From the NCBI GenBank assembly GCA_964343305.1, contig CAYFJO010000199.1, positions 1-18,918 on the forward strand: a stretch of 18,918 bases of DNA, given 5' to 3'. Both the position numbers and the translations under genes were made by a program. Below the pieces are notes generated by a model, which did no database searches, had not been told where the DNA came from, and was given only the letters and a program-made list of their open reading frames with translations. Of this stretch, positions 1 through 8,800 are shown piece after piece; position 1 is the stretch's first letter, and each line of letters begins with the position of its first letter. The DNA comes from CAYFJO01 sp964343305 (GTDB taxonomy: Bacteria > Planctomycetota > Planctomycetia > Pirellulales > Pirellulaceae).

Positions 1-414
1 GCTGGTCTGGATCAGCCCGCGGCCGGAACCGCTTTGCACCTTCAGCAGTTTGTCGTGCACGGTTTTACCGCAGTCCGCGGATTCCCCAAAGAAGTTGACG
101 CCATTGACCCACCCGTGGGCGAAGAACATCGGTTTTTGATGTATGTGGTCGTGCGATTCGCCCGGAACGCCCATCTTGACCGGAAAGCTGCGGGTCACGC
201 CCAGCCCGTGCGGCCCAATGATCGGAAACAAGATCGGCCGGGAATAGCCGCGGAAAATGTACTCAGTGAACAGTTCGCCATCGATCAGCACACGTAAGCG
301 ATCGTCGCTTTGTTTGATTGTCACTGTCTCAGCCATCGCACGACCGGGCATCGCGGAAAGCAAACAAATGGTGGCCAGCAAACATGGGCTCAGAAAAGCC
401 GTCGTCCTTCTCAT
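1..414 (-). CDS. DUF6807 (PmoA-type) secreted protein, C-terminus cut by window edge
   Basis: The frame is open from the ATG at 414 down to base 1, giving 138 residues with no stop, so the gene runs off the left edge. The start is chosen because an AAGGAG Shine-Dalgarno lies five bases upstream. Residues 1-28 form a Sec signal peptide ending near ...GRAMA. The mature part has the pattern I associate with DUF6807 (Pfam name 'methane oxygenase PmoA', a historical label that does not imply methane oxidation): a GYSRPILFPIIGP segment near residues 55-67, then SHDHIHQKPMFFAHGWVNG near residues 87-105, rich in histidines. In planctomycetes such proteins usually occur with sugar-catabolic and DUF1080 genes, and here DUF1080 is directly upstream with an 88-bp gap, so co-transcription is likely. 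The biochemical function is unknown. The family call is fairly firm, but only the N-terminal part can be seen. Confidence 0.72.
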   Translation of the reverse strand, partial: MRRTTAFLSPCLLATICLLSAMPGRAMAETVTIKQSDDRLRVLIDGELFTEYIFRGYSRPILFPIIGPHGLGVTRSFPVKMGVPGESHDHIHQKPMFFAHGWVNGVNFFGESADCGKTVHDKLLKVQSGSGRGLIQTS

Positions 415-502
415 GGGAATCTCCTTAACTGGTCCGATCCAGAACTCTTGTTGGATTTTGACAGTCATCTATTCGCCGCCAGCGACCTCATGTGCGGCGC
501 CG

Positions 503-1072
503 CTACTCGCCCTTGCGCAGTTTCTTGATCCGGATCTTGCGGAATTCGATGTAGTGTCCTTCCGCCTCGATGCCCAGCGGGCCGCGCACCGGTTTGAAGT
601 TGTCAATTTCCCACGCGGGCTTGCCATTGACCTTGAGCGAGACCTTGGGGCCGATGCAGCTTACCTCCCATTCATTCCATTCTCCCGGTGGCTTGTGCAG
701 CTTGGGCACTGCCTTGGTCCCTTTCGCGCCGAACAACTGCCCGGCCCCGCCCTGCGCCAGTTGAATCTGATTGGAGCCGCGGATGTAAAAGCCGCTGTTG
801 TACCCCTTCTTCGCCGGCCTCCACTGAAAGCGGACGATGAAGTCGTCGAATTCCTCTTTGGTGAACAAGTGACTGCGGCCACCTGTCAGCACCAGCAGAC
901 CGCTCTCGATCTTCCAGCTTTTTGGGGTGTTCTGATTGACTCGCCAGCCTGCAAACGACTTGCCGTCGAAGAGTGACTCAAACCCCTCTTCTTTCTCGGC
1001 CTCGGTCGACTTCTGTGCCTGTGCCGGAGTCCAGCACAGCATCAGAGTGGTGACAAATACGTAACGCTTCAT
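503..1072 (-). CDS. Secreted DUF1080 / 3-keto-disaccharide hydrolase-type protein
   Basis: This is a 189-residue protein. Residues 1-20 form a signal peptide (MKRYVFVTTLMLCWTPAQAQ), so it is exported. The rest is a single concanavalin-like DUF1080 domain: the entry motif FESLFDGKSFAGWRV lies near residues 31-45, NSGFYIRG near 94, the GEWNEWEV signature near 131, and the closing strand GPLGIEAEGHYIEFRKIRIK near 164-183. The length fits a single-domain member. Some members of the family hydrolyse 3-keto-glycosides made by sugar oxidoreductases; that activity is known for relatives and only inferred here. The start is supported by AGGAG eight bases upstream. It lies 33 bp after the URO-D-like gene and 88 bp before the DUF6807 gene on the same strand, so the three probably form an operon. 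Confidence 0.88.
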   Translation of the reverse strand: MKRYVFVTTLMLCWTPAQAQKSTEAEKEEGFESLFDGKSFAGWRVNQNTPKSWKIESGLLVLTGGRSHLFTKEEFDDFIVRFQWRPAKKGYNSGFYIRGSNQIQLAQGGAGQLFGAKGTKAVPKLHKPPGEWNEWEVSCIGPKVSLKVNGKPAWEIDNFKPVRGPLGIEAEGHYIEFRKIRIKKLRKGE

Positions 1073-1105
1073 GGCGCGAACTCCTGTAATTAGGTGACTT
1101 GCCCA

Positions 1106-2341
1106 TCAGGCGAGTTGTCCAAACTGGTAGGCAGCCTCGAACATCGCCTCGACGTTCTCAACGGGAACATCCTGTTGAATGTTGTGGACCTGAGTAAACA
1201 CAAAGCCGCCCGGACGGGAGCAAAACACCTCAATGTTTCGCCGTACGTGTTGGCGGACTTCATCGGGCTCGCCGAAGGGCAACACGTCCTGCGTGTCACA
1301 CCCGCCGCCCCAGAAAACGATCTTCCCCCCAAACTCGTTCATTAGCCGTTCCGGTTCCATGTTCGCGGCGGAAATCTGTACGGGGTTCAAGATGTCAATG
1401 CCGGCAGCGATCCATTCGGGAATGTACTGGTAGACGGACCCACAGGAATGCAGGTAGGTTTTCCAATTCGTGTGCGTGTGCACCCACTCGCATAACCGTT
1501 CGTAGTGGGGCTTGATCATCTCTCGAAAAAGATCTGGCGACAGAAGCTCACCTCTCTGTGTTCCGGCATCGTCCGAGGCCACTCCCCATGCGAAGCACCG
1601 ATCACCGACCGCCTGATGGTAAAGCTCAGTTCGCTTGATGGTAGCGTCCACGAAACGTCCCATCATTTCATGAGCCGTATCCTTTTCCGTCATCAACATA
1701 CACAGCCATTCATCCAGCGATCCCTGGGTGATGTTGTCGGAAAGAAGCGCGCTAAGCCCGATCATTGAAATGCTAGCTCCCCACCCCAGAAGCGCCTTGT
1801 CCGTGTTCTCGTGCAAGAACCGCCCATGCTCCGCAAACACATCCAGTTCTTCGTCGGTGACCGAGTCAACCGGGCGGAACGCGTCGGGATCGATCCGCGT
1901 GCCTGCCATGGTTGAACGAATGAAGTCGAAGTAGTACCCGTCCTTCGGCATCCGAGCCATGTCGCCGCCGTCGGCGCCCTTCAGTGTCCAGCTTCCGTCT
2001 TCTTTCTCTTCGATTTTCGTGCCGGGCTGAAAGTAGACGTCGAGCCCGCAGAAAAGAGTCTTGCGCACACCTTCGGAAGCGTCCTGCCGCGCCCACTCGG
2101 CCGTCATTGGTTCCAAAGGGAGCACGTCCACATGCAGTCGGTCGACGACCTCCAACTCGAGTTCTGCGAGAATCTGCATGCTGTCGTGGACCCGCGTAGG
2201 ACTCTCGATTCCCATGCGTCTTTTCAGTTTGTCGTAAACGACCGCGTTGATACCGGACGCACGGATGCCTCCCAAGTCAATTGGGACCCGGTCCGGTGTT
2301 TCGAAGTTTACAGCTTTCATCACTCGTTCGCGTGAATTCAT
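1106..2341 (-). CDS. Uroporphyrinogen decarboxylase (URO-D/MtaA-like) family protein
   Basis: This 411-residue cytosolic protein has no signal peptide. It begins with the URO-D-superfamily opening MNSRERVMKAVNFETPDRVP and is longer than true HemE (about 350 residues). A conserved H298-S-C300 followed by C348 in a WGGGCDTQ context matches the His-X-Cys...Cys zinc-binding arrangement of corrinoid-linked methyltransferases of the MtaA/CmuA type. This suggests methyl transfer or another zinc-dependent reaction and not haem synthesis; that is inference from the motif. Planctomycetes carry many such paralogues of unknown substrate near sugar genes. The start at 2341 is preceded by AGGGTG, which lies inside the end of the decayed gene upstream (stop at 2351), so translation of the two was probably coupled. 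The DUF1080 gene follows after 33 bp. The family is firm; the substrate is unknown. Confidence 0.85.
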   Translation of the reverse strand: MNSRERVMKAVNFETPDRVPIDLGGIRASGINAVVYDKLKRRMGIESPTRVHDSMQILAELELEVVDRLHVDVLPLEPMTAEWARQDASEGVRKTLFCGLDVYFQPGTKIEEKEDGSWTLKGADGGDMARMPKDGYYFDFIRSTMAGTRIDPDAFRPVDSVTDEELDVFAEHGRFLHENTDKALLGWGASISMIGLSALLSDNITQGSLDEWLCMLMTEKDTAHEMMGRFVDATIKRTELYHQAVGDRCFAWGVASDDAGTQRGELLSPDLFREMIKPHYERLCEWVHTHTNWKTYLHSCGSVYQYIPEWIAAGIDILNPVQISAANMEPERLMNEFGGKIVFWGGGCDTQDVLPFGEPDEVRQHVRRNIEVFCSRPGGFVFTQVHNIQQDVPVENVEAMFEAAYQFGQLA

Positions 2342-2350
2342 GATGGCACC

Positions 2351-2701
2351 CTATTTGGAACTTTTGCAGTGGGTCATTTCGTCGAGCATGGCTTCAACAT
2401 TCTCGAGAGGGACATCACTGGCGATTTTACCGCGAAAAATCAGTTCGGCCAGACGTTGCAGCCGGCGCAGGAGGACTTTGAGGACCATGTCGCGGGCCGG
2501 ACGCTCTGCTGCGGTTCAAGCAACAGGTCTTCGCCCACAAACGCACCTTGGCTGACGGAGCCTTGGCCAAAAGTGGATGTTCCTCGCCGCCGCCGCCTGG
2601 CGCGCTTCCTCGTACGTCCGGCCGCTGGCGACGATTCGGATCAGTTCTTGGTCCCAGGCGATCCACTGGCCGGCGTATTTCTTCGGCCTACCCTTAAACA
2701 T
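2351..2701 (-). pseudogene. Decayed DUF5678-like short gene with three apparent single-base deletions
   Basis: Reading from the ATG at 2701 gives MFKGRPKKYAGQWIAWDQEL followed by IRIVASGRTYEEARQAAAA. This resembles DUF5678, a short domain common in planctomycetes with a K-Y-x-G-x-W-x-A-W and VASG pattern. The frame then hits a TGA. Protein-like sequence continues in the -1 frame (EEHPLLAKAPSAKV), shifts -1 again to RFVGEDLLLEPQQSV, and shifts -1 a third time. That restores the original frame, which reads RPARDMVLKVLLRRLQRL, then a stretch ending DVPLENVEAMLDEMTHCKSSK and stop at 2351. The full span is exactly 117 codons. Three one-base losses would explain it; assembly or read error is the alternative. 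The Shine-Dalgarno-like AAGGGAG sits inside the dyad at 2711-2728. The stop is nine bases before the URO-D-like start. The DUF5678 call is by eye; DUF5678 functions are unknown, and some are suspected to be antitoxin-like. Confidence 0.55.
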
Positions 2702-2710
2702 GGATTGTGA

Positions 2711-2728
2711 AAACTCCCTTGGGAGTTT
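2711..2728. promoter_or_regulatory. 18-bp dyad, candidate operator or 5' leader hairpin in the divergent region
   Basis: AAACTCCC-TT-GGGAGTTT is a perfect eight-base inverted repeat with a two-base centre. It lies between the divergent starts at 2701 (minus) and 2804 (plus) and just upstream of a -35-like element at 2730. It also covers the Shine-Dalgarno of the minus-strand gene. A repressor or activator site is plausible. The two-base loop is too tight for a good RNA hairpin, which favours a DNA-binding site. Confidence 0.4.
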
Positions 2729-2729
2729 A

Positions 2730-2758
2730 TTGAAATTTGCGATCGCTTGCAGTAGCAT
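2730..2758 (+). promoter_or_regulatory. Candidate sigma70-type promoter for the HzsA-related gene
   Basis: TTGAAA at 2730-2735 and TAGCAT at 2753-2758 are separated by 17 bases, the preferred spacing. Transcription from here would give a leader of about 40 nt before the ATG at 2804. The -10 element is a weak match, so this is a suggestion only. Confidence 0.3.
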
Positions 2759-2803
2759 GCGCACAATGAAGCCTGTGGAATGACCGCGAAAGGAGCCTTC
2801 AAG

Positions 2804-5743
2804 ATGGCCTATCGGACAAGATCGCAGACCGTCGCCGTTTATGTGATTTTGGCCATGGCGTTCGTCGGTATCGCGCGGCCGCCGCATTCGCCAGGCGCGG
2901 AGAAGAGCGAAAAGCAGGAGCCGTCCGGGAAGGATTCGGAGACGGTAGGTCGGCCGGAGGAAATCCACGTTGATACCCTGCGATTTGCCGCCAACGGACG
3001 GCCCGTCAGCAACAAAACTAGCGAAGCGGCCGGCTTTGTGCTGATCGCCGACGGCACAGGCCCTCAGGTCGGCGTCCTGGCCCATTCGAGCGCCTTTGTG
3101 GCGTGCGTACAGCGGGGCGAAACGGCGGACGTGGGTATACCACTTCCGAAGCGAGCCGGTGCGTTCTCGGTTTCCGCTCGCGTGGATCTGCTGGCCGGCG
3201 AATCGGCGAGGGTGGAGATTTCAGTCGATGGCAAGCACGTGGGACGGGCGTTGCGCGGCGGCCAGGCGGTTGAATTACGCGTTCGGGCGGCGGCATCAAG
3301 CGACGGGCCGCTCCTGAGCTTGATCTCGCGCGGTTCCGGGGTCGAGGCCGCCATCCGCTGGCGAGAGATTCGCATCGAAACGGCGGGCAAATTCACGCCG
3401 ATCACATTGGCGCTGCAGCCCAAACGAGTGCCCTGTCCCCCGCCGAAGCATCCGCCCCTGCGGCCGGCCATGGAGCAGGTGCTGATTGAGTGGGACTGGC
3501 GGATGCAGGATGGCATCGGCACGCCGCGGGACCCGGCGACGTATGCGGCGGCCGCCCGGCGGACGTTTCAGCGGGGAGACCTTCTGATCGAGGACCTCCG
3601 CAGCGGCGGGGGCCGTCTGGCCGCAGAAACGGCTGAGTGGGAAAGGTTGCGCGCAAAATGGGGAAAACTGGCCGCCGATGAAAAGGCGGCAGAGGTTAAC
3701 TGGGAGAAACTGTGGCGAGAAGTGCACCACTTGCGTCGCCGTATCTCGCTGGAAAACCCTCTGGCGGAAACCGGCCCGCTGGTGTTCGCCCAAGATGTGC
3801 CGGGTGGCGCGTACAGCTCTCACATCGTTTCATTCCATGGAGATTCCGCCCGGCCGGGCGGCGGCGTTTTCGTGCTGGAAGAACCAGGCCGGTCGATGCG
3901 CATTCGGCCTCTCGTCAAAGACCAGCTTCCTCAGGGCGCCTACATGCATCCTGAAGTGTCCTACGACGGCCGGCGCGTCCTTTTCGCGTACTCAAAGGTG
4001 GAGTCGGACCCGACGACCTATGGCAAGTTCCCGGATCGACATTTTCACCTGTACTCAGTGGACGCGGATGGCGGCAATTTGAAGCAGCTCACCAACGGTC
4101 CCTACGACGATCATTCACCGTGTTTGCTGCCCAGCGGCAAGATCATCTTCTGCTCCACGCGGCGGGGCGGCTTCCATCGCTGTGGCAAGGGCCCGTGTCC
4201 CACCCACACACTGGCGCTTTGCGAGGCCGACGGCAGCGATCCGCGAACGGTTTCCTATCACGACACCCATGAGTATGATCCGGCCGTTCTCCACGACGGC
4301 CGCGTCATCTACACCCGCTGGGATTACGTGGACCGCCGCGCCGTCAACTTCCAACATCTCTGGACCGTCAAGCCCGACGGCAGCGACGTGCACATCTTCT
4401 ATGGTAACAGCACCCTCAACCCCATGGGAATTTGGGAGACGAGACCGATCCCTGGTTCCAAACGTGTGATGGGCACGGCCTGCGCCCATCATTCCATGCC
4501 CGCCGGGTCGATCGTCCTGGTGGACGTGCGCAAGGGTATCGAAGGCCTCAAACCGATCACGCGTTTCACCCCCGATGTGCCTTTCTACGAATCTGAGTTC
4601 CCGGTGCGGAGCAGATCGGGCGGACGCTGGCCCGCCGAAATCGAAAAACGACTCCAAACCATCCGCTGGCCTGGACACTGTTACCGCAGCCCTTATCCGC
4701 TTTCGGAGACATACTGTCTGGCGGCCTACAGCTTTGACACGCTCCGTGGCGAGCCGTACCACAACCCTCCGAACCTTTTCGGGCTCTACCTTGTGGACCG
4801 CTTCGGCAACAAGGAGTTGCTGTACCGGGATCTGAATATATCGAGTTCTTGGCCGATCCCTCTCCGGCGGCGAGACAAGCCGCCGGTTCTCTCTTCCGTG
4901 GTTGCGGGCGAAGGCGAAGCCGAGGGGACGTTCTTCCTACAAAACGTGTACAAGAGCTGGACGCCGCTTCCCAAGAAGCGCATCACCCGGCTTCGCATCA
5001 TCCAGGTACTGCCCAAGACCACGCCACACATGGGCAACCCGCCTCCCGGAGCTGCTCGCGGGGCTCCGGGCAAACAGGTCTTGGGCACGGTGCCGGTCGA
5101 GAAGGATGGCTCGGCCTACTTCCGCGTTCCGGCGCGGAAGGCGGTCCTGTTCCAGGCATTGGACGAGCAGGGCCGGGCGGTCCAGACGATGTACAGTCTG
5201 ACGTACCTCCAGCCTGGGGAAAAGGTCTCTTGCGTCGGGTGCCACGAACCAGGCACGACATCTCCTCCTGGATCACGATCGGGCTCGCTTGCCGTTGCGC
5301 TCGGCCGTCCCCCTACAGCGATCGTGCCCGGCCCTGACGGTTCCAAGCCATTCAGCTACCCGTTACTCGTCCAGCCGGTGCTTGACCGGCATTGCGTCCA
5401 ATGTCACAAGGCCGAGATGCCGAAGGAGAAGAGCGGCGGCGTTGTTCTCACGGGAGAACCGGAGTCTCAATTCTCCAGGTCCTACAACGTGCTGGTTCGT
5501 TCCGTCAAATTCCGTGACAGCGGTGGGCCGGCGCAGACATACCCGGACCAGTACGGGGCGCGGGCCAGCAAGTTGACGACGCTCCTGCTCAAGGGCCATC
5601 ACGACGTCAAATTGCCCGCAAAGGACTGGGAACGGCTGATTACCTGGATGGACACCAACGCGCTCTTTTACGGGACCTTCAACCATGAAGACCAGGCGCG
5701 GCAGTTGAAAGGCGAGCGGATTCAGGGACCGGAGCTGGAATGA
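2804..5743 (+). CDS. Secreted diheme HzsA-related protein with TolB-like propeller
   Basis: This 979-residue protein starts at 2804 because AGGAG lies eight bases upstream; an in-frame ATG at 2780 has no such site. Residues 1 to about 38 are a signal peptide. Residues 50-200 look like a beta-sandwich. Residues 274-315 form a charged helical segment. From about 370 there are TolB/PD40-like blades (HPEVSYDGRRVLFAY near 380; LYSVDADGGNLKQLTNGPYDDH near 415) and the block DTHEYDPAVLHDGRVIYTRW with WDYVDRR near 487-512. That block is typical of proteins named after the hydrazine synthase alpha subunit. Two c-type haem sites follow, C810VGCH814 and C864VQCH868. The protein is therefore a periplasmic or exported cytochrome. 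HzsA homologues occur in many planctomycetes that do not perform anammox, so hydrazine synthesis should not be assumed. The CBM9/NHL gene follows 122 bp downstream on the same strand. Confidence 0.85.
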   Translation: MAYRTRSQTVAVYVILAMAFVGIARPPHSPGAEKSEKQEPSGKDSETVGRPEEIHVDTLRFAANGRPVSNKTSEAAGFVLIADGTGPQVGVLAHSSAFVACVQRGETADVGIPLPKRAGAFSVSARVDLLAGESARVEISVDGKHVGRALRGGQAVELRVRAAASSDGPLLSLISRGSGVEAAIRWREIRIETAGKFTPITLALQPKRVPCPPPKHPPLRPAMEQVLIEWDWRMQDGIGTPRDPATYAAAARRTFQRGDLLIEDLRSGGGRLAAETAEWERLRAKWGKLAADEKAAEVNWEKLWREVHHLRRRISLENPLAETGPLVFAQDVPGGAYSSHIVSFHGDSARPGGGVFVLEEPGRSMRIRPLVKDQLPQGAYMHPEVSYDGRRVLFAYSKVESDPTTYGKFPDRHFHLYSVDADGGNLKQLTNGPYDDHSPCLLPSGKIIFCSTRRGGFHRCGKGPCPTHTLALCEADGSDPRTVSYHDTHEYDPAVLHDGRVIYTRWDYVDRRAVNFQHLWTVKPDGSDVHIFYGNSTLNPMGIWETRPIPGSKRVMGTACAHHSMPAGSIVLVDVRKGIEGLKPITRFTPDVPFYESEFPVRSRSGGRWPAEIEKRLQTIRWPGHCYRSPYPLSETYCLAAYSFDTLRGEPYHNPPNLFGLYLVDRFGNKELLYRDLNISSSWPIPLRRRDKPPVLSSVVAGEGEAEGTFFLQNVYKSWTPLPKKRITRLRIIQVLPKTTPHMGNPPPGAARGAPGKQVLGTVPVEKDGSAYFRVPARKAVLFQALDEQGRAVQTMYSLTYLQPGEKVSCVGCHEPGTTSPPGSRSGSLAVALGRPPTAIVPGPDGSKPFSYPLLVQPVLDRHCVQCHKAEMPKEKSGGVVLTGEPESQFSRSYNVLVRSVKFRDSGGPAQTYPDQYGARASKLTTLLLKGHHDVKLPAKDWERLITWMDTNALFYGTFNHEDQARQLKGERIQGPELE

Positions 5744-5745
5744 GA

Positions 5746-5786
5746 CGTAGCGTGGCTCGTGTGATTTGGGCTAACGGGCTACGAGC
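5746..5786. repeat. Overlapping inverted repeats between the HzsA-related and NHL genes
   Basis: CGTAGC at 5746-5751 pairs with GCTACG at 5778-5783, and GCTCGT at 5755-5760 pairs with ACGAGC at 5781-5786. The two pairings overlap and so exclude each other. The middle contains GGGCTAACGGGCTAC, which resembles a GGGCTAACG-type intergenic element I associate with planctomycete genomes. It begins three bases after the stop codon at 5743. A transcript-end or processing hairpin is possible, but there is no U-tract. Confidence 0.3.
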
Positions 5787-5865
5787 ATGGCGAAGGCTCC
5801 TGATTGGATTGCGAGAGGCGAAATAGCCTTCACGAAGTACGACATTCCAAGACTGGAGAATCTAG

Positions 5866-8800
5866 ATGAACGCCGTAAGACCAGTGGGAAAGATGATCTT
5901 GCTCGTCGTGTGTTGTTGCCTTGCCCAAACGACACTGGCCCAGCAGGTGGCCGCCGACCGGCGCACCCAAGATGGCGACAGGCCGGTCTTGCAGGTCCCA
6001 AAGACCGACTCTAAACCGAACGTCGACGGGAAGCTCGACGAGCCGTGCTGGAAGAAGGCGGCAAGGACCGGTCCGCTCGAGGTCACGCGGGGACAGCCGG
6101 CGAAGTCAACTACCAAGGCTTTCATCTTGCGCGACGCCGACCATCTCTACGTCGGGGTGACCTGCGGGGCCAGCGGCGGACCGGACGCGAAGCAACCTGC
6201 CAAACCGCCGCACATCTCGGAACAAGAGCACGTGGCGCTGCTGATCGACTCCAACCACGACCGGAATTCATATTATCTCGTCAGCTTGACTCGAGAGGGA
6301 GCCGTCGAAGCCTCTTACAATGAACGCCGGCCACCGTGGCATGATTCCACGTGGAACCGGCGGAAACCGCGGTACCGGTGCGCCGAGGCCGTGGGCGAGG
6401 ACGGTTGGAGCGCGGAGTTCTCGCTTCCGCTGAAGATCTTCGACAAGAACAAGACGCTGACTTCCCAGATCGGGTTCAACATCCGCCGCCACGACGCACG
6501 GGCAGCCCAAACCCACTGCTGGCACGGCGAGTTCTCCAATCCGGCCGAGGCGGGCCTGCTTTCCGGCATTCCGGCGCGAGAGCATTTTCCGGTTCCACCG
6601 CTGGCGAAATACACCGGGACCAGCCGGAACGATGACGGTTATCGGCCGTCGTTTAACATTCGACGGGATACTACGCCGGTCACAGCCGAAGATCGGCCGA
6701 TACGGCTGGGGCCCGGTTCCACTCACATGAGCACTACCGGAGAGGTGCGGATCGAGTTGGAGAGGTTCCTGCTGGGCGGCAACGTTCACGCGCGAGCCCT
6801 CATCTGGGACTTGGCCGTGGACGAGAAAAAGGGCGAGCTCTACGTGCTCTCGGCGCCCCGAAGGAAAAGCTCCATCGAGTTGCGGGTCTTCGACCGGGAC
6901 GGCAAGTATCTGCGAACGATCATGCCGCTCAATCCAACCCTGTCCAGGGAAAGCGTGCGAGACCTGTGCCGAAAGTCGGTCGTGGAAGGCCCCGCAAAGC
7001 TGGTCGTCCCGACGCTGTTCGAGCCGATTGGGGTGGAGACTAGCTTGTACGGTGATTATTGGCACTTGCCCCAGAGTTTGGCGATCGCGCCGAACGGTGA
7101 CCTGATCATGTCCAACATTTTCAAAAGGACCTTATGGAGAATGAGGCCGGACGGAAGCCTGCCTCCTGAAGGCTGGACGTCGATCTACAATCCACGCCGA
7201 AACGAGCCCTTCGAGAGCGCCGGGTGGCTCATCGGCCCCTGGAAGGCCAAGCGGCTGAAGCCCTATCTCTCCTATGGCAAATTTTGCCTCCCCGATCTCT
7301 GTTTTGACGAACAAGGGGATCTGTATGTCTCTGGCGGAGTGTGGTCGCCATTGTCTCAGTTCTACTCCATCAATTGGGAAGTGCACGGCCGTGGTCAAGG
7401 GGAAGCTGTCTGGAAGTATCGCCTGCTGGAGGGCACAGGGCTGGCCGGCGTCCGGGATTTCGCTTTCAACGGCAAGACAAAGACCAACGCAGCCGAGCAA
7501 AGCCATTTGGGCGTCGAAGGGCAAGCCGGGCAGGATGACGCACACTTCAATCAGCCTTGCGGACTGGCGGTTGACGGTACGCATCTGATCGTGGCCGATT
7601 CCGGTAACAACCGCCTCCAAGTGTTCGAAGAAAACGGCCGGCTGGCCGCCTCGATAACAAGTTTCAAGCAAGACGGGCGGGACGTGCCCCTGGAGAATCC
7701 AACCGCCTTGGCAATCGACCGCCAGCGGCATCTCTATGTACTCGCACTCGCCCGGTCCCAGACCGGAGAACCGCTGCGAAGATTGATCAAGCTCGACTCC
7801 TGGCGGGAACCTCGCCTGTTAGCAGTCTCCGAACCACTCGACGCGAACACCGTCCGGATCGCCGTAGACGGTGGCGTGAACCCGCCATTGGTCTGGATCG
7901 CCAACGGCGCGGGCCGAGGGACACTGCTTCAGCTTGCGGGTGACAACCTCTCACTGAAGGGAAACTGGGCGGGCGACGACGAGAAGTTGTCCAGCCCATT
8001 CCAATACGGCTACGTTCCCATCCTCAATGTCGATCCGCAAACCGGTCACCTCTACGTTGAAGACGATTCGTACTTTCACCGAGGCCTGTTTGGCGAAGTC
8101 TACAGGCTGAACCAAAATGGCAAAATCTTAAAGAAATGGCCGCCTTTGCTATTCTCGCCCGTAGAAGACTGGGATGGCGAACTTCTGTACGACCTGTGTC
8201 ATGATCTGCCGCCGGTGCGTTACGCCCAGGAGCCGCTGTTTCTTGATTCCCTCTTCGGGAAAGACGGAAGAATATACCGGTGGAGACGGGTCGGCGGCGA
8301 CGGCGAGTCCCCAACGAGAAAGCCTGGTCGGTACACAATTGGAAAGGAGAAGCCTCCGGAGATCTTGCGTTTTGACCGCGCCGGAAAACCGATTCCTTTC
8401 AAGGCCACCGGGACCAACGCGCTGGTTGTCGACAAGAATCCCAAAGGTGGGCCGCCTCGTAACAGCTTCGTCTATCGCGGGATGGACGTCGACGCAGAAG
8501 GCAACATCTATTATGTGAATTCGCGATTCGCCGTCGACGTCTACGACTCGGATGGGAATTCGCGCAAACAAGGGCTGCTTGAACTCACCGATACGCGAGG
8601 TCTCGTCGTGGATGAACGGGGCAACCTATACGTACTCTCCTGTTCTCGCGGCCCCAAGCAAACGGAGGAGGGGCACTGGACGTCACACCCTCTGTACCTC
8701 TCGAAGTTTCCTCCCACAGGAGGAAAACCGATCTGGTCGAGGCCGTGGGAGGGCATCATGGGATGCGGCGCCGGACGCAGTCCAGGGAGTTGGACGTCCT

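Noticed and set aside
2427..3085. Long minus-strand open frames overlapping the start of the HzsA-related gene
   Set aside because: Beyond the DUF5678-like part they are shadows of the plus-strand coding sequence, without ribosome sites or a recognisable protein pattern.
5787..6014. Short open frame between the diheme and NHL genes
   Set aside because: It overlaps the NHL start in another frame, has no ribosome site and shows no conserved pattern.
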